64,000 nucleotides of DNA from Sedimentibacter sp. MB35-C1 (GTDB lineage: Bacteria > Bacillota > Clostridia > Tissierellales > Sedimentibacteraceae). Position numbers and translations under genes: made by a program. The stretch covers positions 806,001 through 870,000 of the forward strand of contig NZ_CP133188.1 in NCBI RefSeq assembly GCF_030913635.1, read 5' to 3'. The first letter of the stretch is position 1. Every line of letters starts with the position of its first letter. This document shows positions 24,832 through 33,474 of the stretch, in pieces. The notes beneath the pieces are model-generated. The model saw nothing but the letters and a program-made list of their open reading frames with translations, had not been told where the DNA came from and ran no database searches.

Positions 24832-27237
24832 ATGGATAGAAATAAAATTGCAAATGTTAAGCCTACAGATCGTATCAAGAGGATAAGACAGGCAGTTATA
24901 GATGCAAAACCTATTTTGTGCAGTGAAAGGGCTTTGTCGGTTACTAAGAGTTACCGTGAGACAGAAGGAAAACATTACATCGAAAGGCGCGCCAGATCTC
25001 TTGAAAAAATATTGGGAGAAATAACACTTAATATTTGGGATGATGAGTTGATAGTTGGAAACCATGGTAAGAATGGAAGAAGATCAGCTCCTGTATACCC
25101 GGACTTTTCCATTGAGTGGCTTCAAGAAGAGCTTGACGAAACTTTAGAGACACGTGAACAGGATACATTTATTGTTCCGCAATATGTAAAAGATGATTTA
25201 AAAAGTATTTTTCCGTATTGGGAAGGAAAGACTATATATAAAAAATATAGAAATCTGCTTCCTGAAGATACAAAGGTAGTCAGAGATGCATACATGTTTT
25301 CAAGGGATTTATTTGAAAGAAACGGCTACGGTCATACAGCATATCAGGCTGAAAAGCTTCTTAAGGTTGGAATAAAAGGACTTAAAGAAGAAGTTAGCGC
25401 TAAAATTAAACAACTGGATTTGTCTGTTGGTGATGATTTTAATAAGAAATTATTTTATGACGGACTTTTGATATGCTTTGATGCTGTTATAAACTACGCA
25501 AAGAGATACAGCAAAAAAGCTTTAGAAATGGCTGAAGTTGAAAAAGATCCAAAAAGAAAATCAGAATTAGAAAAAATTGCTGATGTTTGTGCATGGGTAC
25601 CTGAAAACCCGGCTAGAGATACATGGGATGCGCTGCAGGTTATACAGTTCATGCAGATTATTATTCAGCTGGAAACTAACGGAGACTCTGTTTCTCCAGG
25701 TAGAATGGACCAATATCTGTATCCGTATTTTAAGAAGGATATGGAAGAAGGAAAATACAGTATTGAACAAATACAGGAACTTTATGACTGCCTTTGGATT
25801 AAATTTAATGAAATAGTTAAGGCACAGGATACAGAATCCATTCATATTCATCCAGGATTCCCTATGACTCCCAATGTTACAGCAGGAGGAGTAAAACCTA
25901 ATGGAGAGGATGCAGTAAACGAAGTTAGCTTTATTATGTTGAACTGTCAGGAACATATACGTCTGACAAATCCTCAGTTTACAGTTCGTTTCCACGATAA
26001 AACTCCTGAGGATTTCAAAGAACGTGTTGCTGAAATTATAGAATACGGTACAGGAATGCCTGCTCTTTTTGGAGACAACGGATGTATATCAGCTATGAAG
26101 CGCGCTGTTCCGGACATGCCTATTGAAAATATGCGTAACTTCGCAATTGTAGGTTGTGTTGAACTTGCTCCTCAGGGATTCCAAGGACGTGTAAACGGCG
26201 GAATGCTGAATGTTGCAAGAGTAGTAGACCTTGCTATGAATAACGGGATTGACAGACTTACAGGAAAACAGCTTGGTTTAAAAACAGGTAACCCTGAAGA
26301 CTTTAAAACATTTGATGATTTGTTCAACGCTGTTAGAAGCCAGATGCAGTTTATTCTTAAGCATCAGGTAGTAAATGCAATGGTTGTTGACTTTGTACAG
26401 CGTGAAAATACACCGCATTTATTCTTATCTTCATTGATTGACGGTTGTATAGATAATGGTAAGGATATGACATGGGGAGGCTCAAAATGGGGCGCAACTC
26501 CTATTCTTATGGCTGGTCTTGCAACTGCATCTAACTCATTGACAGCAGTTAAGCACCAAGTGTTTGACATGAAAAAGATGGATATGAATAAATTAAATGA
26601 AGTTTTAAACAGCAATTTTGAAGGCGAAGACGGTGAAAAAATCAGAACCGAATTGCTGAACGAACCAAAATATGGAAATGATAATGACTACGCTGACGAA
26701 GTTATGTGCAAATTGACAGATATGTTCTTTGAAGAAATTGAGAAACATAAAGATATAGACGGAAGAAACTACACTAACATGATCCTTACATTGGGCGGAA
26801 CTGTTCCTCACGGATGGAAGACCGGAGCTACTGCAGACGGAAGAAAATCCAAAATGCCTGTGTCTGACTCAATGTCACCATCTAATGAAGGAAATAGTGA
26901 AGGGCCGACTGCAGTCCTATTATCTGCAAGTAAAATTAAGCAAAGTCACATACTTGAAGGAAATGTGCTTAATCTTAAATTAAGTAAGACTGCAATAGCA
27001 AGCGAAGAGGCTAAGAAAAAGCTAATGAGTCTTGTATCAACATATTTTAGTCCTTTGAATGGCCAGGAAGTTCAATTTAATGTTGTATCAACAGAAACAT
27101 TGAAAGATGCTCAGAAACATCCTGAGAAATATAAAGATTTAATTATCCGTGTTGCCGGATACAGTGCCCGTTTTATCGAGCTTGCAAGGGAACTTCAGAA
27201 CGATATTATTGCGAGGGCAGAGCATGAAAGAATATGA
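24832..27237 (+). CDS. Glycyl radical enzyme, eliminase-type, specificity unassigned
   Basis: 801 residues, full length for the PFL/glycerol-dehydratase superfamily. The active-site thiyl cysteine is Cys442 in IVGCVELAPQG; the Cys-x-Glu pattern is that of eliminase/decarboxylase GREs, not pyruvate formate-lyase (Cys-Cys). The glycyl radical site is Gly776 in IIRVAGYSARF near the C-terminus. Other GDH-like blocks include QLETNGDSVSPGRMDQYLYP, PQFTVRFHDKTPEDF and GGSKWGATP. The sequence after the catalytic Cys (APQGFQGRVNGGMLNVARV) is not one I can match to choline lyase, glycerol/propanediol dehydratase or hydroxyproline dehydratase, so the substrate is open. It overlaps its activase by 14 bases and is driven by a sigma-54 promoter. 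AGGAGG precedes the ATG. Cytoplasmic, oxygen-sensitive. Confidence 0.93.
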   Translation: MDRNKIANVKPTDRIKRIRQAVIDAKPILCSERALSVTKSYRETEGKHYIERRARSLEKILGEITLNIWDDELIVGNHGKNGRRSAPVYPDFSIEWLQEELDETLETREQDTFIVPQYVKDDLKSIFPYWEGKTIYKKYRNLLPEDTKVVRDAYMFSRDLFERNGYGHTAYQAEKLLKVGIKGLKEEVSAKIKQLDLSVGDDFNKKLFYDGLLICFDAVINYAKRYSKKALEMAEVEKDPKRKSELEKIADVCAWVPENPARDTWDALQVIQFMQIIIQLETNGDSVSPGRMDQYLYPYFKKDMEEGKYSIEQIQELYDCLWIKFNEIVKAQDTESIHIHPGFPMTPNVTAGGVKPNGEDAVNEVSFIMLNCQEHIRLTNPQFTVRFHDKTPEDFKERVAEIIEYGTGMPALFGDNGCISAMKRAVPDMPIENMRNFAIVGCVELAPQGFQGRVNGGMLNVARVVDLAMNNGIDRLTGKQLGLKTGNPEDFKTFDDLFNAVRSQMQFILKHQVVNAMVVDFVQRENTPHLFLSSLIDGCIDNGKDMTWGGSKWGATPILMAGLATASNSLTAVKHQVFDMKKMDMNKLNEVLNSNFEGEDGEKIRTELLNEPKYGNDNDYADEVMCKLTDMFFEEIEKHKDIDGRNYTNMILTLGGTVPHGWKTGATADGRKSKMPVSDSMSPSNEGNSEGPTAVLLSASKIKQSHILEGNVLNLKLSKTAIASEEAKKKLMSLVSTYFSPLNGQEVQFNVVSTETLKDAQKHPEKYKDLIIRVAGYSARFIELARELQNDIIARAEHERI

Positions 27238-28012
27238 TGATATAACAGGGATAATTTATGATGTACAGCGATACAGTGTACATGACGGCCCGGGAATTAG
27301 AACAACGGTATTTTTAAAAGGATGTCCACTGAGATGCCTCTGGTGCTCTAATCCGGAGTCTCAAAACTTTGAAATTGAGCACATGAAAAAATTTCAAAGC
27401 GATGAAGAAGAGCTGGTAGGAAAGAAAGTATCGGTTAAGGAAGTTATGGAAGCAGTGCTTAGAGACAAAGTATTCTTTGATAATTCCGGTGGCGGAGTTA
27501 CTTTATCAGGAGGCGAAGTATTGGCACAGCCGCAGTTCGCTTCTGCTATAATAGCTGCAGCTTCAGAGGCAGGAGTGCACACAGCTGTTGAAACCAGTGG
27601 ATTCAGCAAATTCGAAACCGCTTGGAAAGTTTTTGAACATGTGGATTTAATACTTTATGATATTAAAGGCATGGACGATGAAGAACATAAAATTAATACA
27701 GGTGTTTCCAATGAAGTAATTCATGAGAACCTGAAAAAACTCATAGAAAAAGGAAAAGAAGTCATAGTTAGGGTTCCTCTGATACCCGATCACAATGACA
27801 GTGTTAAAAATATTCAGGGAGTTGTTGATTTTTCATCACAGATAGGTGTAAAATCAATAGAAATACTTCCGTATCATCGACTTGGTGAAGGTAAATATGA
27901 AAGGCTTTCCAGAGAGTACCAACTTAAAGGGTTAAAGACTCAACCAAAGGAATATGCACAAGAGCTGCTTTCAAAGATATCTAAGCCTGATGGCCTAAAA
28001 ATAACAGTATAG
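27224..28012 (+). CDS. Glycyl radical enzyme activase, radical SAM, minimal form
   Basis: 262 residues from ATG 27224, inside the end of the enzyme gene, with GAGGG upstream; longer in-frame starts read deeper into that gene. The radical-SAM motif is KGCPLRCLWCSNPES (Cys34, Cys38, Cys41), preceded by HDGPGIRTTVFL, and the SAM-binding GGE is in VTLSGGEVLAQP. It installs the glycyl radical on the overlapping enzyme. Most activases of glycerol-dehydratase-like enzymes carry a ferredoxin-like insert with two more Fe-S clusters after this motif; here the insert is absent and the three cysteines above are the only ones in the protein. In that respect it resembles PFL activase. Confidence 0.92.
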   Translation: MKEYDDITGIIYDVQRYSVHDGPGIRTTVFLKGCPLRCLWCSNPESQNFEIEHMKKFQSDEEELVGKKVSVKEVMEAVLRDKVFFDNSGGGVTLSGGEVLAQPQFASAIIAAASEAGVHTAVETSGFSKFETAWKVFEHVDLILYDIKGMDDEEHKINTGVSNEVIHENLKKLIEKGKEVIVRVPLIPDHNDSVKNIQGVVDFSSQIGVKSIEILPYHRLGEGKYERLSREYQLKGLKTQPKEYAQELLSKISKPDGLKITV

Positions 28013-28027
28013 GTTGATAATATTCAG

Positions 28028-28066
28028 TATCGGAATATCTTGCAAAGGGGTATTCCGATAATTTTG
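28028..28066 (+). terminator. Hairpin after the glycyl radical operon (terminator or operator)
   Basis: TATCGGAATA (28028-28037) pairs with TATTCCGATA (28051-28060), followed by a short T-rich stretch. It lies 15 bases after the activase stop and before the second activator gene, so it is probably a weak terminator; a binding site role is possible. Confidence 0.6.
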
Positions 28067-28113
28067 TTACGGACTGTAAATAAATTAATAAAAAGTAAAT
28101 GGGAGGAATAAAT

Positions 28114-29865
28114 ATGCTGAATGATCCGGCTGTCATAAATACCATACAACATGTTGCAAAGTCAATAGCTGCTATTTTAAATGTTGAGATTATGATAATG
28201 GACAATAAATTAAATAAGCTTGGCGGTACTGTTAATAACGAAAAGAACTATTATATTAGCAACATCTATAAATATATTATGAAAACCGGAGACGAAGTAA
28301 TAGTAGATAATCCCGGGTTTCATTATTTGTGTGAGAATTGTAAAAATTATAAACACTGCCCTCAAAAAGCAGAGTTTGACTTTCCGATAAAAATCGGCAA
28401 CGAAATAATAGGAATTTTAAGTATAGTCGGATATACGGAGGAGCATAAAAGAATAATGCTGTCCAGAAAAAATGATTATATAAAATTTCTTGAGGTAATG
28501 TGTCAAATGATTTCTACAAAGGCAATGGAAGTCTCTATTTCTAAAAAATTAAAAATTTCAGCAATTCAGATGACCCATATATTCAATTCTATAAACGAAG
28601 GAATTATAGGAACGGATGAAAATGGAAATATAACTCATTTCAGTAAAACTGCAGAGAAAATATTTAAAGCCAATAAGGATAGTATTATAGGCAAAAAAAT
28701 CAATTGTATCTTCCCAAATATTGAAATTAACGATAAAGGACATTTCCCTAAATATGATAAAAGAGAGGTCAAAGCATTGCTTGGCAATGGAAATGAGCTG
28801 ATTTGTTACATTTCTACAAATACCCTGGAAGACAAAGACGGAAGAATAATTGGCGGTATTATAACTATTTCTAATTCAAAAGATATTCAAAAGATAGTAA
28901 GCAATATTATTGATAATAAAAGTGTGCATTTTTGCGATATTATAGGCGAAAGCGGAACTATTTGCAATGCTAAACAGAAAGCTGAAATTTCGGCAAAGGG
29001 GTATTCCACTATTATGATAAGGGGGGAAAGCGGAACAGGTAAAGAGCTTTTTGCAAGAGCAATACACAGCTTGAGCCCAATGGCTGATGGACCGTTTATA
29101 GCTATAAATTGTGCGGCTATTCCCGAGACGTTGCTGGAAAGTGAATTATTCGGATATGATAACGGGGCTTTCACAGGCGCTAAAAAGGGAGGTAAGCCTG
29201 GTAAGTTCGAATTGGCTGATGGAGGAACATTATTTCTGGATGAAATAGGTGACATGCCCATTTACCTGCAGTCTAAAATATTGCGTGTTTTACAGGATAA
29301 AAAGGTACAAAGAGTCGGAGGAGTATCGGAAGTACCTGTAAATGTCAGAATTATATCTGCTACAAACAGAAATTTGGAGGAGCTGGTCTCAGAAAAAAGG
29401 TTCAGAGATGACTTGTATTATCGACTTAACGTAATTCCGATTATGATACCCTCCATAAGAGACCGCAAGGATGACATTCCATTATTGACTGATTATCTTT
29501 TGAATAAATACAATGGTATTTTCAATAAAGACATTAAGGAGATAGATTATAAAGTGCAGTGCATATTTGAGGCGTATGATTGGCCGGGTAATGTCCGAGA
29601 GCTTGAAAATGTTATTGAATATGCTATGAATATGGAAAAAAGCAATATTATAACAGAAGCAAGTATACCTAAAAATATAATTACTCCATGCAATAAAAAA
29701 GAAGATAAATCTTTGGATAACATAGTGAAAGAATTTGAAAAGAAAGTTATCAGCGAAAGAGCGAGAGAATACGGAACCAGCAAAGAAGACAGGAAAAAAT
29801 TAGCTGAGGATCTCAATATTGGTATAGCAACATTGTATAGAAAATTAAAGCAGTACGATATATGA
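28114..29865 (+). CDS. Sigma-54-dependent activator with Cys-rich sensor domain (paralogue B)
   Basis: 583 residues from ATG 28114; GGGAGGA lies 7 bases upstream, while an ATG at 28099 overlaps that site. Layout matches paralogue A: sensor domain with [20 protein letters not shown] (C-x2-C-x4-C), PAS (about 150-265, [18 protein letters not shown]), AAA+ with GESGTGKE, the sigma-54 loop [35 protein letters not shown], and a C-terminal [22 protein letters not shown]. It stands between the glycyl radical operon and the aminotransferase-ortAB operon, which has its own consensus sigma-54 promoter 172 bases downstream of this gene. Control of that second operon is the simplest inference. Ligand unknown. 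Confidence 0.92.
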   Translation: MLNDPAVINTIQHVAKSIAAILNVEIMIMDNKLNKLGGTVNNEKNYYISNIYKYIMKTGDEVIVDNPGFHYLCENCKNYKHCPQKAEFDFPIKIGNEIIGILSIVGYTEEHKRIMLSRKNDYIKFLEVMCQMISTKAMEVSISKKLKISAIQMTHIFNSINEGIIGTDENGNITHFSKTAEKIFKANKDSIIGKKINCIFPNIEINDKGHFPKYDKREVKALLGNGNELICYISTNTLEDKDGRIIGGIITISNSKDIQKIVSNIIDNKSVHFCDIIGESGTICNAKQKAEISAKGYSTIMIRGESGTGKELFARAIHSLSPMADGPFIAINCAAIPETLLESELFGYDNGAFTGAKKGGKPGKFELADGGTLFLDEIGDMPIYLQSKILRVLQDKKVQRVGGVSEVPVNVRIISATNRNLEELVSEKRFRDDLYYRLNVIPIMIPSIRDRKDDIPLLTDYLLNKYNGIFNKDIKEIDYKVQCIFEAYDWPGNVRELENVIEYAMNMEKSNIITEASIPKNIITPCNKKEDKSLDNIVKEFEKKVISERAREYGTSKEDRKKLAEDLNIGIATLYRKLKQYDI

Positions 29866-29870
29866 TTCGA

Positions 29871-29908
29871 GGTATCAAAACCGATAATATATTATCGCTT
29901 TTGATACC
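29871..29908. promoter_or_regulatory. 38-base near-perfect palindrome, candidate activator site
   Basis: Outer arms GGTATCAAAA and TTTTGATACC enclose CGATAATATATTATCG; only one base pair of the 38-base dyad is mismatched. No T run follows, so it is a poor terminator. It starts 5 bases after the paralogue B stop and about 150 bases before the -24 element at 30037, a usual enhancer distance. A smaller palindrome TATCATTAATGATA lies at 29963-29976. Confidence 0.65.
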
Positions 29909-30036
29909 GAGCTTGAAAGCTGTGAAATTAATGCCAAGAAATAATATCAGTGATTAAAAGAGTATCATTAATGATAACTGATTATTTATTAAAATTAAAA
30001 GTGCGCATTTTATAACATTTATAACTCCTGAATAAT

Positions 30037-30052
30037 TGGCACGGAAATTGCA
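30037..30052 (+). promoter_or_regulatory. Consensus sigma-54 promoter of the aminotransferase-symporter-ortAB operon
   Basis: TGGCACG-GAAA-TTGCA fits TGGCACG-N4-TTGCW at every fixed position. The predicted start near 30064 leaves a leader of about 145 bases before the aminotransferase start. Confidence 0.92.
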
Positions 30053-30076
30053 TCTTTAATATTATAGCATGCTAAA

Positions 30077-30177
30077 AGATAGCGTTTGTGGCTATCTGAA
30101 AAAACTAATATTAGATATTTTCATAGAAGAGGAGTGATTTATTTGTAATAATCCGTATGAATTAACAAATTAATCAC
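30077..30177 (+). promoter_or_regulatory. Structured 5' leader with two stem-loops
   Basis: The first stem-loop pairs AGATAGC (30077-30083) with GCTATCT (30091-30097). The second pairs GTGATTTATTTG (30134-30145) with CAAATTAATCAC (30166-30177) at 11 of 12 positions. I recognise no known riboswitch. They may stabilise the mRNA or affect expression of the operon. Confidence 0.4.
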
Positions 30178-30208
30178 AGATGTTGCGTAATATTTAAGGA
30201 GGCATAAA

Positions 30209-31588
30209 TTGAGCAGTCATACCGAAAACGACATAATAACAAAAGTAACTGACAAAACTTATTCAATAATTGATAGGGAAAATAAAATAATGTCATACAC
30301 AACAAGGGTTCCATACTATCCCTTAATAGTAGAAAGGGCAAAAGGAGCCAAGGTTGTTGATATTGAAGGAAATGAATTTATTGATTTTCTTTCAAGTGCA
30401 GCGGTAATTAATGTGGGACACAATCACCCTAAGGTGGTTAAAGCAGTGAATGATCAAGTCAACAAGTTTATTCATTATACACCTGCGTATATGTATCATA
30501 AACCGCATATAGAATTAGCGGAGAAACTTGCAGAAATTACTCCCGGCAATTTTGAAAAGAGAGTGGCTTATGGATTGTCTGGATCATCATCTGTAGATGG
30601 TGCAATCAAAGCTGCAAGATGTTTTACAAAAAGAAAAAAAATAATTTCCTTCCTAAGATCCTATCATGGTACAACATTTGGAGCTTTAAGTGTTTCCGGA
30701 TATGGCACTGAAATGAGACGCGGAATGGAACCGATGGTTCCGGAAGTGGAGTTTATACCTTATCCTGATTGCTACAGGTGTTTGAATAACAAAAAAAGAA
30801 CTGACTGCAATTTAGCATGTTTGAAATATTTTGAAAATATGCTTGAAACAGTGGTTCCGCCTGAAGAAGTGGCTGCAATCATATTTGAACCTATGCAAGG
30901 GGATGCGGGTATAATTGTGCCTCCGCAGGAGTATTATGACAAACTGATAGGTATATGTAAGCGTTATGGAATTTTAGTAATTGCGGATGAAGTACAAACA
31001 GGTTTTGGAAGAACAGGAAAGATGTTTGCTTGCGAGCATTTTGGTATAGAGCCTGATATTATAGTTATGGGAAAAGCCATAGCATCGGGAATGCCGTTAA
31101 GTGCAATAGTTGCAAGAAAAGAAATTTTTGAAAGTTGGGGTGCTCCGGTTCATTTCTTTAATACGGCCGGAAATGCTGTATCATGCAGTGCATCCATAGC
31201 TACAATTGATGTAATTAATGATGAAAAATTACTTGATAATGCTAATACACAAGGGGATTATATAATTAGCAGATTCAGGGCATTGATGGAAAAGTATAAT
31301 TGTATCGGAGATGTCCGCGGTACAGGTATGTTTATAGGAGTAGACATAGTTAAGGATAGAAATACAAAAGAACGTGATGTTAACAAAACAGCTAAGATTT
31401 GTTGGAGATGCTGGGAAAAAGGCCTTATATTGGCATTTTTCAGCGGTTCGGTTCTAAGGGTTGAACCTCCATTGTGCTTAAGTCGTGAAGAGGCTGAAAA
31501 AGCAATGGATATTATTGAAAAGGCAATTGCTGAAGTAGAAGAAGGACTTGTACCGGACGAAGTATTGGAACAAATTAAGGGCTGGTAA
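30209..31588 (+). CDS. Class III PLP aminotransferase or related amino-acid racemase
   Basis: 459 residues from a TTG start with AAGGAGG 8 bases upstream. Fold-type I class III motifs: FLSSAAVINVGHNHPKVVKA, the PLP-phosphate region YGLSGSSSVDGAIKAARC, VIADEVQTGFGRTGKMFACE and the catalytic Lys289 in VMGKAIASGMPLSA. The Cys-rich insert YPDCYRCLNNKKRTDCNLAC is typical of the clostridial/archaeal branch that includes omega-amino-acid transaminases and several amino-acid 2-epimerases. First gene of an operon with an AGCS symporter and OrtAB. It could form the keto group of the OrtAB substrate, or racemise alanine made by OrtAB; these are inferences. A simple GABA-type transaminase is also possible. 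Confidence 0.85.
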   Translation: MSSHTENDIITKVTDKTYSIIDRENKIMSYTTRVPYYPLIVERAKGAKVVDIEGNEFIDFLSSAAVINVGHNHPKVVKAVNDQVNKFIHYTPAYMYHKPHIELAEKLAEITPGNFEKRVAYGLSGSSSVDGAIKAARCFTKRKKIISFLRSYHGTTFGALSVSGYGTEMRRGMEPMVPEVEFIPYPDCYRCLNNKKRTDCNLACLKYFENMLETVVPPEEVAAIIFEPMQGDAGIIVPPQEYYDKLIGICKRYGILVIADEVQTGFGRTGKMFACEHFGIEPDIIVMGKAIASGMPLSAIVARKEIFESWGAPVHFFNTAGNAVSCSASIATIDVINDEKLLDNANTQGDYIISRFRALMEKYNCIGDVRGTGMFIGVDIVKDRNTKERDVNKTAKICWRCWEKGLILAFFSGSVLRVEPPLCLSREEAEKAMDIIEKAIAEVEEGLVPDEVLEQIKGW

Positions 31589-31649
31589 TACACTTAGTTA
31601 TTTTTTATAATAGATATCGAAAATTTAAAATTAAACGGAGGAGTTTATT

Positions 31650-33080
31650 ATGCTACAACAGATAATGGATAGTATTAACGGAATACTATGGAGTAACGCA
31701 CTAATATTATTAGCTTTATTGTCAGGACTTTATTACACAATAAGGACTAAAGGAGCACAGTTTAGATATATAAAACTTATGACACATTATATGTTTGAAA
31801 AAAATGATTCCAATGTCGGAAGAAGTGCTTTCCAATCATTTGCATTAACAATGTCAACAAGAGTTGGTACAGGAAATATAGCAGGAGTTGCTTCTGCAAT
31901 TTCAATTGGAGGACCTGGAGCAATATTTTGGATGTGGGCTTCCGCAATTTTAGGAGCAGGTACTACAATAATAGAATGTACACTGGCTCAAATATACAAA
32001 AGCACAGATGGAGATGAATATAGAGGAGGTCCTCAATATTTTATCGACAAAGGTTTAGGAATTAAATGGTATGCAATGTTATTTGCTGTTTGCTCAATAT
32101 TTGCACTTGGTTTCTGTACTCCTGGAATGCAGTCTAATGCCATTGCTGATGCAATGTATGTTGCATTTGGAACAAATAAATTAATGCTTGGAGTAATAGT
32201 TGCAATATTAGCATCATTGATTATATTCGGTGGAATAAAAAGAATAAGTAAATTTGCAGAGCTTATTGCTCCTGTAATGGCTATAATATATTTATGTATT
32301 TCTATTGTAATGATTGTAGCACATTTCACTGAAATCCCTGCAGTATTTGCTTTAATATTCAAAAGTGCATTTGGAACTGACGCTGTATTTGGAGGAATTG
32401 TAGGAAATGCAGTAATGATGGGAGTTAAGAGAGGTATCTACTCAAACGAAGCTGGTATGGGTACTGCATCTCAGGCTGCTGCTACTGCAAAGGTAAGCCA
32501 CCCTGCAAAATCAGGATTAGTTCAGGCTATGTCTGTATATATAGATTCAATTTTCGTTTGTACTTCAACAGCTTTGGTTATTATATTCACAGGTATGTAC
32601 AATGTAGATGGTATAGTTGAAAACCTTCCTGGAATTCAAGCCGGACCTGGATATGTACAAAATGCCATAGATACTTTTATTCCTGGCTTTGGTTCTGTAT
32701 TTGTAGCATTGGCTATGTTGTTCTTCGCTTTTACTACAATCTTAGGAAACTACTATGCTGCTGAAACAGGCGCTGCTTATGTATGCAAAGCATCTAAGAA
32801 AATAAATCAGAAATATTTATTAACAGCTTTAAGAATTGCAACTTTAGCAGCAATTTTAATATTCTGTTCAAAACCATCAGTGCTTGCATGGGCAATGGCA
32901 GATGTAGGAATGGGCGTTATGTCATGGCTAAACTTAATAGCATTGCTTCTCTTAAGCAACACTGCTATTAAAGTATTTAAAGATTTCGAAGAACAGTATA
33001 AACTTAATAAAGAAATAGTATTCAATCCTGAAAAATTAGGAATAAAGAATACTGAAGTTTGGGAAAAAGAGTCTAAATAA
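31650..33080 (+). CDS. Sodium:alanine/glycine symporter (AGCS family)
   Basis: 476 residues with about 11 membrane segments. Family signatures: FQSFALTMSTRVGTGNIAGV and GGPGAIFWMWASAILGA near the N-terminus and GVKRGIYSNEAGMGTASQAA in the middle. AGCS proteins take up L- or D-alanine and glycine with Na+. It follows the aminotransferase by 61 bases with a good GGAGG site and precedes OrtAB, whose known amino-acid product is D-alanine. It may import the pathway's amino-acid substrate or move alanine; direction and substrate are not visible in the sequence. Confidence 0.93.
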   Translation: MLQQIMDSINGILWSNALILLALLSGLYYTIRTKGAQFRYIKLMTHYMFEKNDSNVGRSAFQSFALTMSTRVGTGNIAGVASAISIGGPGAIFWMWASAILGAGTTIIECTLAQIYKSTDGDEYRGGPQYFIDKGLGIKWYAMLFAVCSIFALGFCTPGMQSNAIADAMYVAFGTNKLMLGVIVAILASLIIFGGIKRISKFAELIAPVMAIIYLCISIVMIVAHFTEIPAVFALIFKSAFGTDAVFGGIVGNAVMMGVKRGIYSNEAGMGTASQAAATAKVSHPAKSGLVQAMSVYIDSIFVCTSTALVIIFTGMYNVDGIVENLPGIQAGPGYVQNAIDTFIPGFGSVFVALAMLFFAFTTILGNYYAAETGAAYVCKASKKINQKYLLTALRIATLAAILIFCSKPSVLAWAMADVGMGVMSWLNLIALLLLSNTAIKVFKDFEEQYKLNKEIVFNPEKLGIKNTEVWEKESK

Positions 33081-33092
33081 TTGCCAAATAAT

Positions 33093-33125
33093 AAGTAACT
33101 CATTTTTCAATAAAATGAGTTACTT
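33093..33125 (+). terminator. Strong intercistronic hairpin between symporter and ortA
   Basis: AAGTAACTCATTTT (33093-33106) pairs perfectly with AAAATGAGTTACTT (33112-33125) around a 5-base loop. The T run afterwards is interrupted (AATTATTATAT), so it may be a partial terminator or mRNA processing/stability element that sets ortAB levels below the symporter. Confidence 0.65.
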
Positions 33126-33168
33126 AATTATTATATATATATTTAATATTTAAAAAGGAAGTGTAGCA

Positions 33169-33474
33169 ATGATTAAAAAAGGCGAATGGGTTTTAATACA
33201 CAGAAATGTATTAGAACCGTCTCAAAGAGCTCCACAAGCACCTGAAGATACTAAAAAAGTACCTTTGGAAATGTGGGTAAAAGGATACTTACAGGAAGAT
33301 GCAAATATTGGAGATGAAGTTACAGTAGTAACTAGAACTAAAAGAACTGAAAAAGGAACTTTGCTGGAAGCAAATCCGTACTATAAACATGACTTTGGCA
33401 CATTTGTTCCTGAGTTAATGAAAATCAGCGATCAAGTGAAAGATATTTTATTTGGAGGTGCTGACAATGAGTAA
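33169..33474 (+). CDS. ortA: 2-amino-4-oxopentanoate thiolase, alpha subunit
   Basis: 101 residues, matching the small OrtA subunit. Seen: GEWVLIHRNVLEPSQRAPQA, PLEMWVKGYL, IGDEVTVVTRT and PYYKHDFGTFVPELM. OrtA pairs with OrtB to cleave 2-amino-4-oxopentanoate with CoA to acetyl-CoA and D-alanine, the last step of anaerobic ornithine oxidation in clostridia. It overlaps ortB by 8 bases. The other ornithine-pathway genes (ornithine racemase, aminomutase OraSE, 2,4-diaminopentanoate dehydrogenase) are not in this window; instead an aminotransferase and symporter precede it. Confidence 0.93.
   Translation: MIKKGEWVLIHRNVLEPSQRAPQAPEDTKKVPLEMWVKGYLQEDANIGDEVTVVTRTKRTEKGTLLEANPYYKHDFGTFVPELMKISDQVKDILFGGADNE

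Noticed and set aside
24832-27237. Naming the glycyl radical enzyme choline lyase (CutC), hydroxyproline dehydratase (HypD) or pyruvate formate-lyase
   Set aside because: PFL has Cys-Cys at the active site; the loop after Cys442 does not match what I know of CutC or HypD, and their usual neighbours are absent.
28028-28060. Treating this hairpin as an activator operator shared with 29871-29908
   Set aside because: Core sequences differ (CGGAATA versus TATCAAAA), and its place right after the activase stop fits a terminator better.
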